A stretch of DNA of 17,335 bases from Deltaproteobacteria bacterium (GTDB lineage Bacteria > Desulfobacterota > DSM-4660 > Desulfatiglandales > B25-G16), in the NCBI GenBank assembly GCA_020348625.1, contig CP070752.1:1164891-1182225 (forward strand), in the 5' to 3' direction. A program made the translations under genes and the position numbers. The notes under the pieces are model-generated. The model was not told the origin of the DNA and ran no database searches. It saw only the letters and a program-made list of their open reading frames with translations. Below are positions 1 through 6,245 of the stretch, in pieces. The stretch's first letter is position 1. Every line of letters starts with the position of its first letter.

Positions 1-916
1 ATCGGGTGCTGGCCTCGGTGAAAACGTAAGCGTCGAGATTCTTCAAGCGGGCTGACCTGTGAAATTCTTCTTCAAGGTACTTCTTGGCCATGCCCTGGAG
101 ACCTGGGTGCGTTACGGAGACGGAGAGGACACAGGTTGCCCTTGCGTTGGGTGCCATGTTGCCCCGACTCCGTTCGAACTCAAAGGCTTCATCGAGGCCC
201 CGGAGGCCATGGAGAACTTCATTTTTTTTCGGGTCAACACCGATCTGAATGGGGTGGTCGTACCAGTGGAGTTGCGGCTCATGGCTTACTTGGATGAGCT
301 GTTCTCTCAGCTCCGGGCTCACCGGGAGCTCATATGGTGATTTCGCTGAGCCCGGCAGCGTAAGCAGGACGTTCGAGGTAACGAGTATTTGCCGGGCTGG
401 ATCCGTAATAGGGGCGGTATTGAGGCTGGTAACGGTGACTTCCCTTTTAGCCCGCAAGGCCTCAATCAGCTCACTTCTGTAGGCCCGGACCCCATGACCC
501 TCAGGGAAAAAGAGGGCCCACATGCTTTCGGCGGTCTCCTCGTTTCGCAAGGGACCTTGATTCTGTGATAGCCAGCTGGAAAGGCTTTTAAGGCGGTGGG
601 CAAAATCAGGGTGCTCCTTGCATGCGCCCTTGATTTCATCGTGAACCAGACCAACCCCGTTCAGATAGAAGGAGGCTATGTTTGACCATTCGGGTTTTTC
701 CGAGAGATGGTTCAAAAGGTCCTTTGCCCGGGCGAATGACGGATGTGTCTTTCCGGCAAGAACGATAAGGAATGCGCTGTTGAGTGCCCGCGCAATATCC
801 AGATCCTCCGTCAATGGTTTGGCGATCTGTTCGGCAGGATCAAAACCGAGAAAGGAGTTCGCCCCAGCTCCTTGCCGGATCAGGGTGGCGATGATGGATT
901 CAACGTGTTCGTTCAT
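1..916 (-). CDS. Protein of unknown function, C-terminus beyond the window
   Basis: This minus-strand reading frame has no stop for 305 codons and runs off the left edge of the window, so its C-terminus is missing. It starts at an ATG (914-916) preceded by GAGG at a good distance, 21 bases after the stop of the 172-aa membrane-anchored gene, so the two are very likely one operon. I do not recognise the family. The N-terminal third (about residues 1-125) looks helical. The middle contains MWALFFPEGHG (about residues 132-142) and an aspartate/proline-rich strand region (SLNTAPITDP). Around residue 220 is the motif HWYDHPIQIG, then a charged helix near GLRGLDEAFEFER. The mix of aromatic, His and Asp residues looks like a globular soluble enzyme, but no catalytic motif is certain. 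There is no signal peptide or membrane segment in the visible part. Confidence 0.85.
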   Translation of the reverse strand, partial: MNEHVESIIATLIRQGAGANSFLGFDPAEQIAKPLTEDLDIARALNSAFLIVLAGKTHPSFARAKDLLNHLSEKPEWSNIASFYLNGVGLVHDEIKGACKEHPDFAHRLKSLSSWLSQNQGPLRNEETAESMWALFFPEGHGVRAYRSELIEALRAKREVTVTSLNTAPITDPARQILVTSNVLLTLPGSAKSPYELPVSPELREQLIQVSHEPQLHWYDHPIQIGVDPKKNEVLHGLRGLDEAFEFERSRGNMAPNARATCVLSVSVTHPGLQGMAKKYLEEEFHRSARLKNLDAYVFTEASTR

Positions 917-937
917 CTGTTGCCTCGAAAACAAGGA

Positions 938-1456
938 CTAGTGCTGTCTACTATCTTTCTTTCGACGGTTTGTACATTTTATCGCCATTTTTGCCACCCG
1001 TTCATAATGATCGTTGTGCTTGAGTTGAGGTGGCTTATCATCGATCCCTGCTTCGCGCCGGTCTTTACCCCACTCACGGACATAGTCTCGAAGATCCTGA
1101 TCTTGCAGGATATAGGTAAGAAGCTCATTTTGCACCTCCAGAGGTGGCTCCCTTTTTCCGAGTGCCTTTGCGCAAACCGCCCGCAGGTAGGTGACGGTAT
1201 CAAGGATCAAGGCTGCCTCTTCAAAGCTCCAGTCTCCGGATGGCTGGAACAGGTTGCGTTCCAGGGCCGTGATTTGCTCCTGGGTGATGGTTCTCGGAAC
1301 ACCGATACGAGGCATCTCCCTGCTTTTATCAGGCTGCTGAGACGAGGACGAATCAGGCGAGGAAGGCAGTCTTTGAAAGCCGCCGGTGCGTTGTCGGAGC
1401 TTTATGAAGATCCAGACGGCTAGAGCTACAAATATGCCAATAAGGAGGCTATTCAT
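938..1456 (-). CDS. Membrane-anchored protein of unknown function, 172 aa
   Basis: It begins with one hydrophobic segment (about residues 3-18) followed at once by a basic stretch (KLRQR), which predicts a single-pass protein with its bulk in the cytoplasm. Residues 24-47 are a Ser/Gln/Pro-rich linker. From about residue 55 the protein is helical and charged, with a cysteine at about 94 and another near the C-terminus (KCTNRRKKD), and it ends in a strongly basic tail. No family is recognised. The start ATG (1454-1456) has only a weak AAGG upstream. It ends in TAG 21 bases before the next gene and is the first gene of a two-gene operon. A strong sigma-70-like promoter lies about 125 bases upstream. 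A plus-strand frame of 226 codons on top of this gene is regarded as its shadow. Confidence 0.85.
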   Translation of the reverse strand: MNSLLIGIFVALAVWIFIKLRQRTGGFQRLPSSPDSSSSQQPDKSREMPRIGVPRTITQEQITALERNLFQPSGDWSFEEAALILDTVTYLRAVCAKALGKREPPLEVQNELLTYILQDQDLRDYVREWGKDRREAGIDDKPPQLKHNDHYERVAKMAIKCTNRRKKDSRQH

Positions 1457-1585
1457 GCTGCGGCCTTGCCGTAACAGTCAGGAGAATGCTCAGCGGATGC
1501 AAGCAATTAAATGTTCTCCCCAGCGAACTGACCATCAAGCGCATCCCATCCGCCATGATGAATGAGGGGTGATTTTACAAAAGAA

Positions 1586-1614
1586 ATGATAGAAGAAAGA
1601 CTCTTGTGTGTCAA
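1586..1614 (-). promoter_or_regulatory. Sigma-70-type promoter for the two-gene operon
   Basis: On the minus strand, TTGACA (1609-1614) is followed by a 17-base spacer and TATCAT (1586-1591): 6/6 and 5/6 matches to the consensus at ideal spacing. Transcription would start near 1579, giving a leader of about 120 bases before the ATG at 1456. This separates the operon from the CDP-alcohol phosphatidyltransferase gene upstream. Confidence 0.65.
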
Positions 1615-1701
1615 AAGGAATCTCCCGGAAAGGTTCGCTCTTTGAAGCCGCATGTTCTCGGGGATGTTGCTAGAGGAAAGTCGATATTATGTGGGATACG
1701 A

Positions 1702-2505
1702 TTACGAGATTGGATATGGTTTCTTGAGCCACCTCATCACATAAGCGCCGTACGCTGCTGCCCCAGCACAAATTCCCAGTATTAGCAGCATATGAGCCAG
1801 ATCCGAAAGAAAGTAAATCTGAAATGCCTTGCCCAGCATCATACTCAAGACAGCATAGGCATACAGATGAACCTTTACTCTTCCGGCAAGGGCGGGCCTT
1901 GTTCGGGCAAGGATGGCATCAGCTCCATCTCCTTTCAAGCTTGGATAGGAAGACCTTCCAGCTCTTTGGCCCACCAAAGAATCGCGGATCAAGGAAAGGA
2001 GTGGCGTGATGATTATGTGTGTCTCCATGAATGCCATCAACAGAAGGTAGCGTAGATCGAGTGCCCTTTTTGCCACGAGGATATAGAGTATGGTGAGCAT
2101 AAGAAGCTTATCTGCGAGCGGATCAATGAGTACTCCCAGCCTTGTCTTCTTTGACGCAGATCGTGCAAAGGCCCCATCAAAGAAATCAGTTACCCCGCCG
2201 AGTGCGGCTAGGGTGAGAATCTGAAGATAGGAAAGCTGGCCAAAGGAAAAAAGCAGGAACAGACAAACGGCAACCCTGAGATACGTAATGTGATTTGGTT
2301 CAACAAAGTCCTGCTTTCGCAAGAATGAAGTTGCAGCCCTTTCAAAGGCGATGTAGCGCTTGTTCAGCAAGGGGTAATCATCTTCATCTGCCGGCAGGAA
2401 TTCCGTCCAGGATCCCCTGTGATGGTTTATGCGGGCGATTGTCTCCCCAGAAGCTGCGCGTCGTTTTGGTACAATACCCATATTGCTGTGTTGCGGGTCG
2501 GTCAA
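1702..2505 (-). CDS. CDP-alcohol phosphatidyltransferase family membrane enzyme
   Basis: Enzymes of this family transfer a phosphoalcohol from a CDP-alcohol to an acceptor such as glycerol-3-phosphate or inositol phosphate in the inner membrane. The signature D-x2-D-G-x2-A-R-x8-G-x3-D-x3-D is complete: D107, D110, G111, A114, R115, G124, D128, D132. Several hydrophobic segments follow (about residues 76-105, 134-146, 155-170, 214-255). About 70 hydrophilic residues precede the first membrane segment, longer than in PgsA-type synthases, so the substrate is not assigned. The start is TTG at 2503-2505 with GAGG about 11 bases upstream; the first in-frame ATG (codon 9) has no ribosome site. It lies 84 bases downstream of the DUF481 gene on the same strand. 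It could be a phosphatidylglycerophosphate-synthase-like or other phospholipid synthase. Confidence 0.9.
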   Translation of the reverse strand: MTDPQHSNMGIVPKRRAASGETIARINHHRGSWTEFLPADEDDYPLLNKRYIAFERAATSFLRKQDFVEPNHITYLRVAVCLFLLFSFGQLSYLQILTLAALGGVTDFFDGAFARSASKKTRLGVLIDPLADKLLMLTILYILVAKRALDLRYLLLMAFMETHIIITPLLSLIRDSLVGQRAGRSSYPSLKGDGADAILARTRPALAGRVKVHLYAYAVLSMMLGKAFQIYFLSDLAHMLLILGICAGAAAYGAYVMRWLKKPYPIS

Positions 2506-2589
2506 AGCAGAGAAGACCTCATGCCCCTCACACCCTCTCGTTTTTCATGTTCAACATAAATGATACAATACTCTCGTTAGCGAGGATTA

Positions 2590-3315
2590 CTAGAAGTTAA
2601 CCACGAGCGTGACTGACAGGATCGTATCTGTCTCCTTTAGCGTTGCGGGAACAGGCTCGTTATCATGCTTGATCTCATAGCTCGTTTTCAGCGAGAGATA
2701 ATTGCTTAATGCAGTTATGAATGCCGTCTCTGAGTTGATCCTATAGTTGTCGCTGTCGTCGAAGTCGTACAAGAACTCCAAGGACTGAGAGAACTTGTTC
2801 TTCTCTGAGAAGGAGTACTGGTATAGGCCGTAAAGACGACCCTCCAGGAACTCTTCTTCGGTATTATTAGTATAGTCCTCTGTGACGAAGTTGATTCCTG
2901 CCTCGGCATCGAGGAAGTGCTTGGGCCCGGTGAGAAACCTATAACCCACTCCGGGGCCAATGAAGTATCGCGATTCAATACCGGTGAATTCATCTTGAAG
3001 CCAACCTCCCATGCCGAAAAAGTAGATCTTGTCAGAAAACGAGTAATCAAGACGTAAATCGGTGAAATACCGCTCCGCAGTCTTGACATCATCGGTTTCC
3101 CCATACAGGGCACCGAGCCTCCAGGTTCCAAGCAGTTTGTCAGTAAGGGTATACTTCAGAAGGTTCTTGCCTGACAGGCTGACGACTTCCGTGTTCCCTC
3201 CGGTACTAACAAATGAAAGTTCCGCCTCGTCAGCCCACCTTTTTTCCTCCCCATATGCGGCACTGACCACGGCAACGCAAATACACAGTGCCGCAAAAAG
3301 TTTCGCTACTCTCAC
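2590..3315 (-). CDS. DUF481 outer-membrane beta-barrel protein (YdiY-like)
   Basis: The start is GTG at 3313-3315, chosen because AAGGAGGG lies just upstream; an in-frame ATG 20 codons earlier has no ribosome site and would spoil the signal peptide. The 241-aa product opens with a signal peptide (about residues 1-22: basic start, hydrophobic Ala/Leu/Val core, cleavage near AAYG). The rest alternates short amphipathic beta strands and ends in Phe (VVNF), the usual last residue of a beta-barrel. The opening ELSFVSTGGNTEVVSLSGKN matches the start of DUF481 proteins, called putative salt-induced outer-membrane proteins; their function is largely unknown. It ends in TAG. It may be transcribed with the phosphatidyltransferase gene downstream. 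The family call is firm, the function is not. Confidence 0.9.
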   Translation of the reverse strand: MRVAKLFAALCICVAVVSAAYGEEKRWADEAELSFVSTGGNTEVVSLSGKNLLKYTLTDKLLGTWRLGALYGETDDVKTAERYFTDLRLDYSFSDKIYFFGMGGWLQDEFTGIESRYFIGPGVGYRFLTGPKHFLDAEAGINFVTEDYTNNTEEEFLEGRLYGLYQYSFSEKNKFSQSLEFLYDFDDSDNYRINSETAFITALSNYLSLKTSYEIKHDNEPVPATLKETDTILSVTLVVNF

Positions 3316-3383
3316 GTATCCCTCCTTATCCTGAGATTCGTCGTTTATTCCTATACGATGATGATATAACCTCACCTAATATT

Positions 3384-3412
3384 ATGGTATGAAAATGGCA
3401 ATAAGACATCAA
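3384..3412 (-). promoter_or_regulatory. Possible promoter for the DUF481 gene
   Basis: On the minus strand, TTGATG (3407-3412), a 17-base spacer and TACCAT (3384-3389) give 4/6 and 4/6 matches at ideal spacing, about 70 bases before the GTG start. This is a moderate match in an AT-rich gap. Confidence 0.35.
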
Positions 3413-3530
3413 CTTTTTTCGATACCTTAGCCCCTTAATGCCGTAGTGACAGAGGCAGAAGCAATATAGCGATAAGAGCATAACATTGCTTCCCGTACAT
3501 GTAACCGATAAGGGCGCAAGATGGTCATGA

Positions 3531-3583
3531 GGTACCCCTTTCTTGCTGGTTGGGTTTTTTCCTAGGCGGTACCCCCTTTTCTT
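3531..3583. repeat. Pair of short direct repeats in the divergent gap
   Basis: GGTACCCCTTTCTT (3531-3544) recurs as GGTACCCCCTTTTCTT (3568-3583), about 37 bases away, each with the palindrome GGTACC at its head. The pair lies in the 416-base gap (3316-3731) between the divergent DUF481 and cytidylate-kinase-like genes. It could be a pair of regulator sites; no known regulator is recognised. The rest of the gap holds candidate promoters for both flanking genes and no convincing gene or RNA. Confidence 0.35.
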
Positions 3584-3639
3584 CTCTGACACAATTTGTA
3601 ATACGCCAACAAACACATGAAGGCTTTGATTTTATCGGC

Positions 3640-3667
3640 TTGACGAGTTATAGTTAGCGAGTTTAAT
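3640..3667 (+). promoter_or_regulatory. Promoter for the cytidylate-kinase-like gene
   Basis: TTGACG (3640-3645), a 16-base spacer and TTTAAT (3662-3667) match the sigma-70 consensus 5/6 and 5/6. Transcription would start about 55 bases before the ATG at 3732. Confidence 0.5.
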
Positions 3668-3731
3668 CCGTTACAAAGGAGCGGCGTCGAGATATGACCT
3701 TTTTCTCAGAGATGTGAGGGAGGTGAGGTCT

Positions 3732-4400
3732 ATGGCAGTTATTACTATATCCAGGCAGATCTATAGCGATGGCAGCTACATCGGTGAGAAGACAGCACAG
3801 GCCCTTGGCTATCATTTCGCGGGCAAGAATACCATCGAAAAGGTATTCCTTGAGTACGGTCTCTTTGAATTCAAAAAGGTGTATGAATCCACAGAGGGTT
3901 TCTGGTCTCGGTTTGAAGATATGAGAGCGACGACCATCGAATTCTTGAAACAGGTGATTCTCGCGCTTGCAAGCCACGGGAACATGGTGATCGCAGGCCG
4001 GGGGGCGTTTACCGTTCTGGCCGGCTTTGCCGATGTGCTCAATGTATGGGTGCAGGCCCCTTTCGGCATCAGGGTTAAGCGGGCCATGAAAGGGGAAGAG
4101 ATGCCGGATCTGGCCAAGGCAGAGGAATTCTTGCGAGAAAGTGATAGGGCTCGGGATGCCTTTGTCGAATCCTTCTATAATGTCCGATTAAAAGATGCCG
4201 TGCCCCGGGCATTCGATCTGGCCATTAACACAGGCAAAGTCTCTCCGGAGACGGCAATAGCCTGGCTGGTTGAGGCACATAAGGCCCTGAAAGAGAGAGA
4301 AAAGGCAAATGAGCCTACTACGAGTACGATTGTGGTGGAGCCCGGCCTGGCAAGCACCGTTTCTGAAGTGCTCGGCTGCCGCCTCGCGCATGAATCCTGA
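3732..4400 (+). CDS. Cytidylate-kinase-like family protein
   Basis: This 222-aa protein belongs to the cytidylate kinase-like family (PF13189), P-loop proteins resembling Cmk whose substrates are mostly unknown. It opens with AVITISRQ and the modified P-loop region SRQIYSDGSYIG (about residues 7-18). VIAGRG (86-91) matches the family's second strand motif, and DRARDAFVESFYN (138-150) supplies the arginine-rich lid-type helix. The strand with FDLAINTGKVSPE (161-173) is also typical. The C-terminal 30 residues (Thr/Val rich, ending CRLAHES) look like an extra tail. The ATG at 3732 was chosen for the GAGGTGAGG just upstream and because the family starts here; an ATG six codons earlier is poorer. 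A strong terminator follows 60 bases after the stop. Probably a soluble cytoplasmic kinase; a regulatory role is possible. Confidence 0.88.
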   Translation: MAVITISRQIYSDGSYIGEKTAQALGYHFAGKNTIEKVFLEYGLFEFKKVYESTEGFWSRFEDMRATTIEFLKQVILALASHGNMVIAGRGAFTVLAGFADVLNVWVQAPFGIRVKRAMKGEEMPDLAKAEEFLRESDRARDAFVESFYNVRLKDAVPRAFDLAINTGKVSPETAIAWLVEAHKALKEREKANEPTTSTIVVEPGLASTVSEVLGCRLAHES

Positions 4401-4460
4401 GCCATTTGAGGGAGGCTTCTGTTTCCTTAAAATCGCGGTATTATTTGCCTCGTGTTTTTG

Positions 4461-4492
4461 ATGCCTTCAGGGTCAAGACCCAAGGCATTTTT
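4461..4492 (+). terminator. Rho-independent terminator after the kinase-like gene
   Basis: ATGCCTT (4461-4467) pairs with AAGGCAT (4482-4488); inside, GGGTC pairs with GACCC; the run TTTTT (4488-4492) follows. It ends only four bases before the ribosome site (GGAG, 4497-4500) of the downstream lipoprotein reading frame, an unusually tight arrangement. Confidence 0.8.
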
Positions 4493-4506
4493 GACTGGAG
4501 CAGAAA

Positions 4507-4608
4507 ATGCTACGAGCTTATTTGATTGCGCTTGTCCTGTAGGGAGGCTTCGGCCTTTTCGGGTGTGCAGGTATTGATCAGCCAGATCGGGATGTCAAGG
4601 CGGAACCA
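4507..4608 (+). pseudogene. Lipoprotein signal peptide interrupted by in-frame TAG
   Basis: GGAG (4497-4500) stands six bases before ATG 4507. This frame reads MLRAYLIALVL, then TAG (4540-4542, codon 12), then GGFGLFGCAGID, and continues without a break into the coiled-coil/LytR_C reading frame at 4609 (codon 35). With leucine at codon 12 it would be a normal lipoprotein signal with lipobox LFGC (Cys20). TTG to TAG is a single-base change. Either the gene carries a nonsense mutation, the base is a sequence error, or the codon is suppressed. TAG is used as an ordinary stop by at least four neighbouring genes, so a genome-wide recoding is unlikely. Confidence 0.7.
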
Positions 4609-5190
4609 ATGGCTCAGGCCACACAAGGAACGAAAGATGAGGCATGGATTGAGAAAGAACGCCTCAGACTCGAGAATGCTGAGCTCCAGAGGCAGATTGC
4701 CGTCTTAAACGCGGAAAACCAAAGGATCATACGTGAACACGAAAACAAGATGGCCCGTTTGAAGACTTTGAACCAGCTGCTGAACAAGGAGATAGAAGCC
4801 CTGAGGGAGGAGAACCGGGGAACTATGAGCGAAAACCTTTTGGTTAAGAGAAAACAGTCTCAGCTTCAGAGCCAGAAAGAACTCGCTACACATGAGCAGG
4901 AAGAATCGCGGGCAGATGTCGGGTCATTGAAGATTAAGGTGCTTAGCGGAGATGGAAATCTGGCGTCGGCTCAAGAGATGGCAAAGAGGCTTGGAGGGAT
5001 GGGTTACAAGATTAAGGCGATCGATTTAGCTCCTCAATCCAGCTTCTCGCGGGATACCGTGTATTTTACATCCAAATCCCGCCAGCAGGCCAAACGTCTC
5101 CTGTCCCGTCTTGGGAGCAATGCTGTTCTCAAGCCATTAACCTGGCCTTCGGTATTCGACCTGATCATCGTTACCGGCCGAAACCAGTAA
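4609..5190 (+). CDS. Coiled-coil protein with LytR C-terminal domain
   Basis: From the ATG at 4609 (AAGG eight bases upstream) the product is 193 aa. Residues 10-100 are a long charged heptad-like coiled coil (KERLRLENAELQRQIAVLN and onward). Residues 105-190 match the LytR_C domain (PF13399): LKIKVLSGDGNLASAQEMAK, a Gly-Tyr turn, VYFTSKSRQQAKRLL, and the closing DLIIVTGRN. LytR_C is found at the end of LytR-CpsA-Psr proteins and in many envelope proteins without the catalytic part, as here. The intact gene almost certainly began at 4507 and made an outer-membrane lipoprotein; the TAG at codon 12 would leave only this unexported form, if anything. Its partner is unknown; an envelope structural role is inferred. 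Confidence 0.8.
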   Translation: MAQATQGTKDEAWIEKERLRLENAELQRQIAVLNAENQRIIREHENKMARLKTLNQLLNKEIEALREENRGTMSENLLVKRKQSQLQSQKELATHEQEESRADVGSLKIKVLSGDGNLASAQEMAKRLGGMGYKIKAIDLAPQSSFSRDTVYFTSKSRQQAKRLLSRLGSNAVLKPLTWPSVFDLIIVTGRNQ

Positions 5191-5248
5191 GGGTTTTAAA
5201 CAAGTGAATTGCAAGCCGATCTTGCTCGGGTGGGATTGCATCAAAGCG

Positions 5249-5824
5249 TTATCCATGTATCTTCTTGAGCAGCCAGGCCATATTCTGCCCGAGGGTCTTC
5301 ATGATCTTTAGCCCTTCTTCGTCTCCTTCCACCTCTCCCTTATCCAAGCCGAAGCCCATATTCCAATAACGGGACCCGGGAACAAGCATCTGAGTGATAA
5401 GGAAGAAGTGGTTGATTGAGTCGAAGGCGTGGATACTCCCAGCCCGACGAGCGGCAACAACTGCAGCACCGACCTTGCGCTTGAGCATATCGCCGTTGGC
5501 CCTGGATACGAAACCCGACCGGTCGATCAGGGCCTTCATTTCCGCAGTAACGTCGGCGAAATAGGTTGGCGAGGCCATGATTATGCCCTGGGCCTCTATC
5601 ATTTTCTCGATACATTCATTCGCCACGTCGTCCTTTACGGAGCAGCGCTTATCCTTGTTGTCAAAACACTTGTAGCAAGCAGCACACCCCCGTATCTTTT
5701 TGCCGGCAAGCTGCACCAGCTCGGTTTCAATACCTTCCTTTCTGAGCTCATCTAACACGTAATTGACCAGAATGGCTGTATTGCCGTCTTTGCGGGCACT
5801 GCCATTAAATGCCACGACTTTCAT
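5249..5824 (-). CDS. Iron-sulfur flavoprotein / NADPH-dependent FMN reductase family
   Basis: This 191-aa protein has the flavodoxin-like fold. [14 protein letters not shown] (3-16) is the FMN phosphate loop, and [18 protein letters not shown] (about 85-102) is the second flavin-binding segment. The cysteines C47, C50, C53 and C61 form C-x2-C-x2-C-x7-C, the compact motif that holds a [4Fe-4S] cluster in Methanosarcina iron-sulfur flavoprotein (ISF). Proteins of this group pass electrons between ferredoxin-type carriers and small oxidants in anaerobes. The start ATG (5822-5824) has AGGAG nine bases upstream. The gene follows a small membrane-protein gene by 16 bases, so the pair is probably one operon. 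It converges with the LytR_C gene. The exact redox partner cannot be told. Confidence 0.88.
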   Translation of the reverse strand: MKVVAFNGSARKDGNTAILVNYVLDELRKEGIETELVQLAGKKIRGCAACYKCFDNKDKRCSVKDDVANECIEKMIEAQGIIMASPTYFADVTAEMKALIDRSGFVSRANGDMLKRKVGAAVVAARRAGSIHAFDSINHFFLITQMLVPGSRYWNMGFGLDKGEVEGDEEGLKIMKTLGQNMAWLLKKIHG

Positions 5825-5840
5825 GATGGAATGCTCCTGT

Positions 5841-6044
5841 CTATTTATCTTCAGATCGTCCTTTTTTCATCGCGAAGGGGGTAATAAACACCACACAGGC
5901 AATCAGAAAGATGATGCTTCCAACAAGACCCAAGGTATCATTGCTTTCAATGCTTGAGGCGATAAAGAAACCCGCACAAACCACAAAGAGTAACCACCCC
6001 CAGAGATGGAATCTTGCCTCTCGCTTTCCGTCTTCTGCTGACAT
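5841..6044 (-). CDS. Small two-helix membrane protein, 67 aa
   Basis: The start is the ATG at 6042-6044, with GAGGAG eight bases upstream; an in-frame ATG 24 codons earlier lacks a ribosome site. The product has two hydrophobic segments (about residues 14-30 and 37-58) joined by a short acidic turn (SSIESNDT) and has charged ends (EDGKREAR at the start, KKGRSEDK at the end), so both ends probably face the cytoplasm. No family is recognised. It is the first gene of a pair with the iron-sulfur flavoprotein, which suggests, without proof, that it could place that redox protein near the membrane. It ends in TAG. Confidence 0.75.
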   Translation of the reverse strand: MSAEDGKREARFHLWGWLLFVVCAGFFIASSIESNDTLGLVGSIIFLIACVVFITPFAMKKGRSEDK

Positions 6045-6136
6045 GGCATTCGCTCCTCGGCTTTGAGAGATTGTTGCGCCATGTTCAAACCCTGTGATAA
6101 GGCTTGATTGACTCAACTGTTCTTTACTCCGGGGGC

Positions 6137-6165
6137 AGTCTAGGGCAAACTCTCGTTAAGGTCAA
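6137..6165 (-). promoter_or_regulatory. Possible promoter for the membrane protein / flavoprotein pair
   Basis: On the minus strand, TTGACC (6160-6165), a 17-base spacer and TAGACT (6137-6142) match 5/6 and 4/6. It lies about 95 bases before the ATG at 6044, within the 201-base gap after the penicillin acylase gene. Confidence 0.35.
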
Positions 6166-6245
6166 GGTTAGAGTCATTTGGGGAGGTTTGGGGAGATGGG
6201 TTCGACCGCAACGGCCGATGTACCGCACAACATCTCCGTAGCCCG

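Noticed and set aside
59..340. Plus-strand frame of 93 codons at the left edge
   Set aside because: It is antisense to the continuous 305-codon minus-strand frame and has no ribosome site.
743..1423. Long plus-strand open frame (226 codons) opposite the membrane-anchored protein gene
   Set aside because: It has no ribosome site or family resemblance and lies wholly over the minus-strand genes, which have good starts, operon spacing and a strong promoter.
3420..3600. A riboswitch (c-di-GMP type or other) in the divergent gap
   Set aside because: Both strands were compared by eye with known conserved cores, such as the GEMM tetraloop and receptor elements, and none matched.
3326..3616. Minus-strand frame of 96 codons in the divergent gap
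   Set aside because: Mixed, low-complexity composition, no ribosome site, and it covers likely promoters and the repeats.
4540..4542. Pyrrolysine at the TAG in the lipoprotein signal
   Set aside because: The site is a hydrophobic signal-peptide position where leucine is expected, and TAG serves as the normal stop for several genes here (938, 2590, 5841, 12372).
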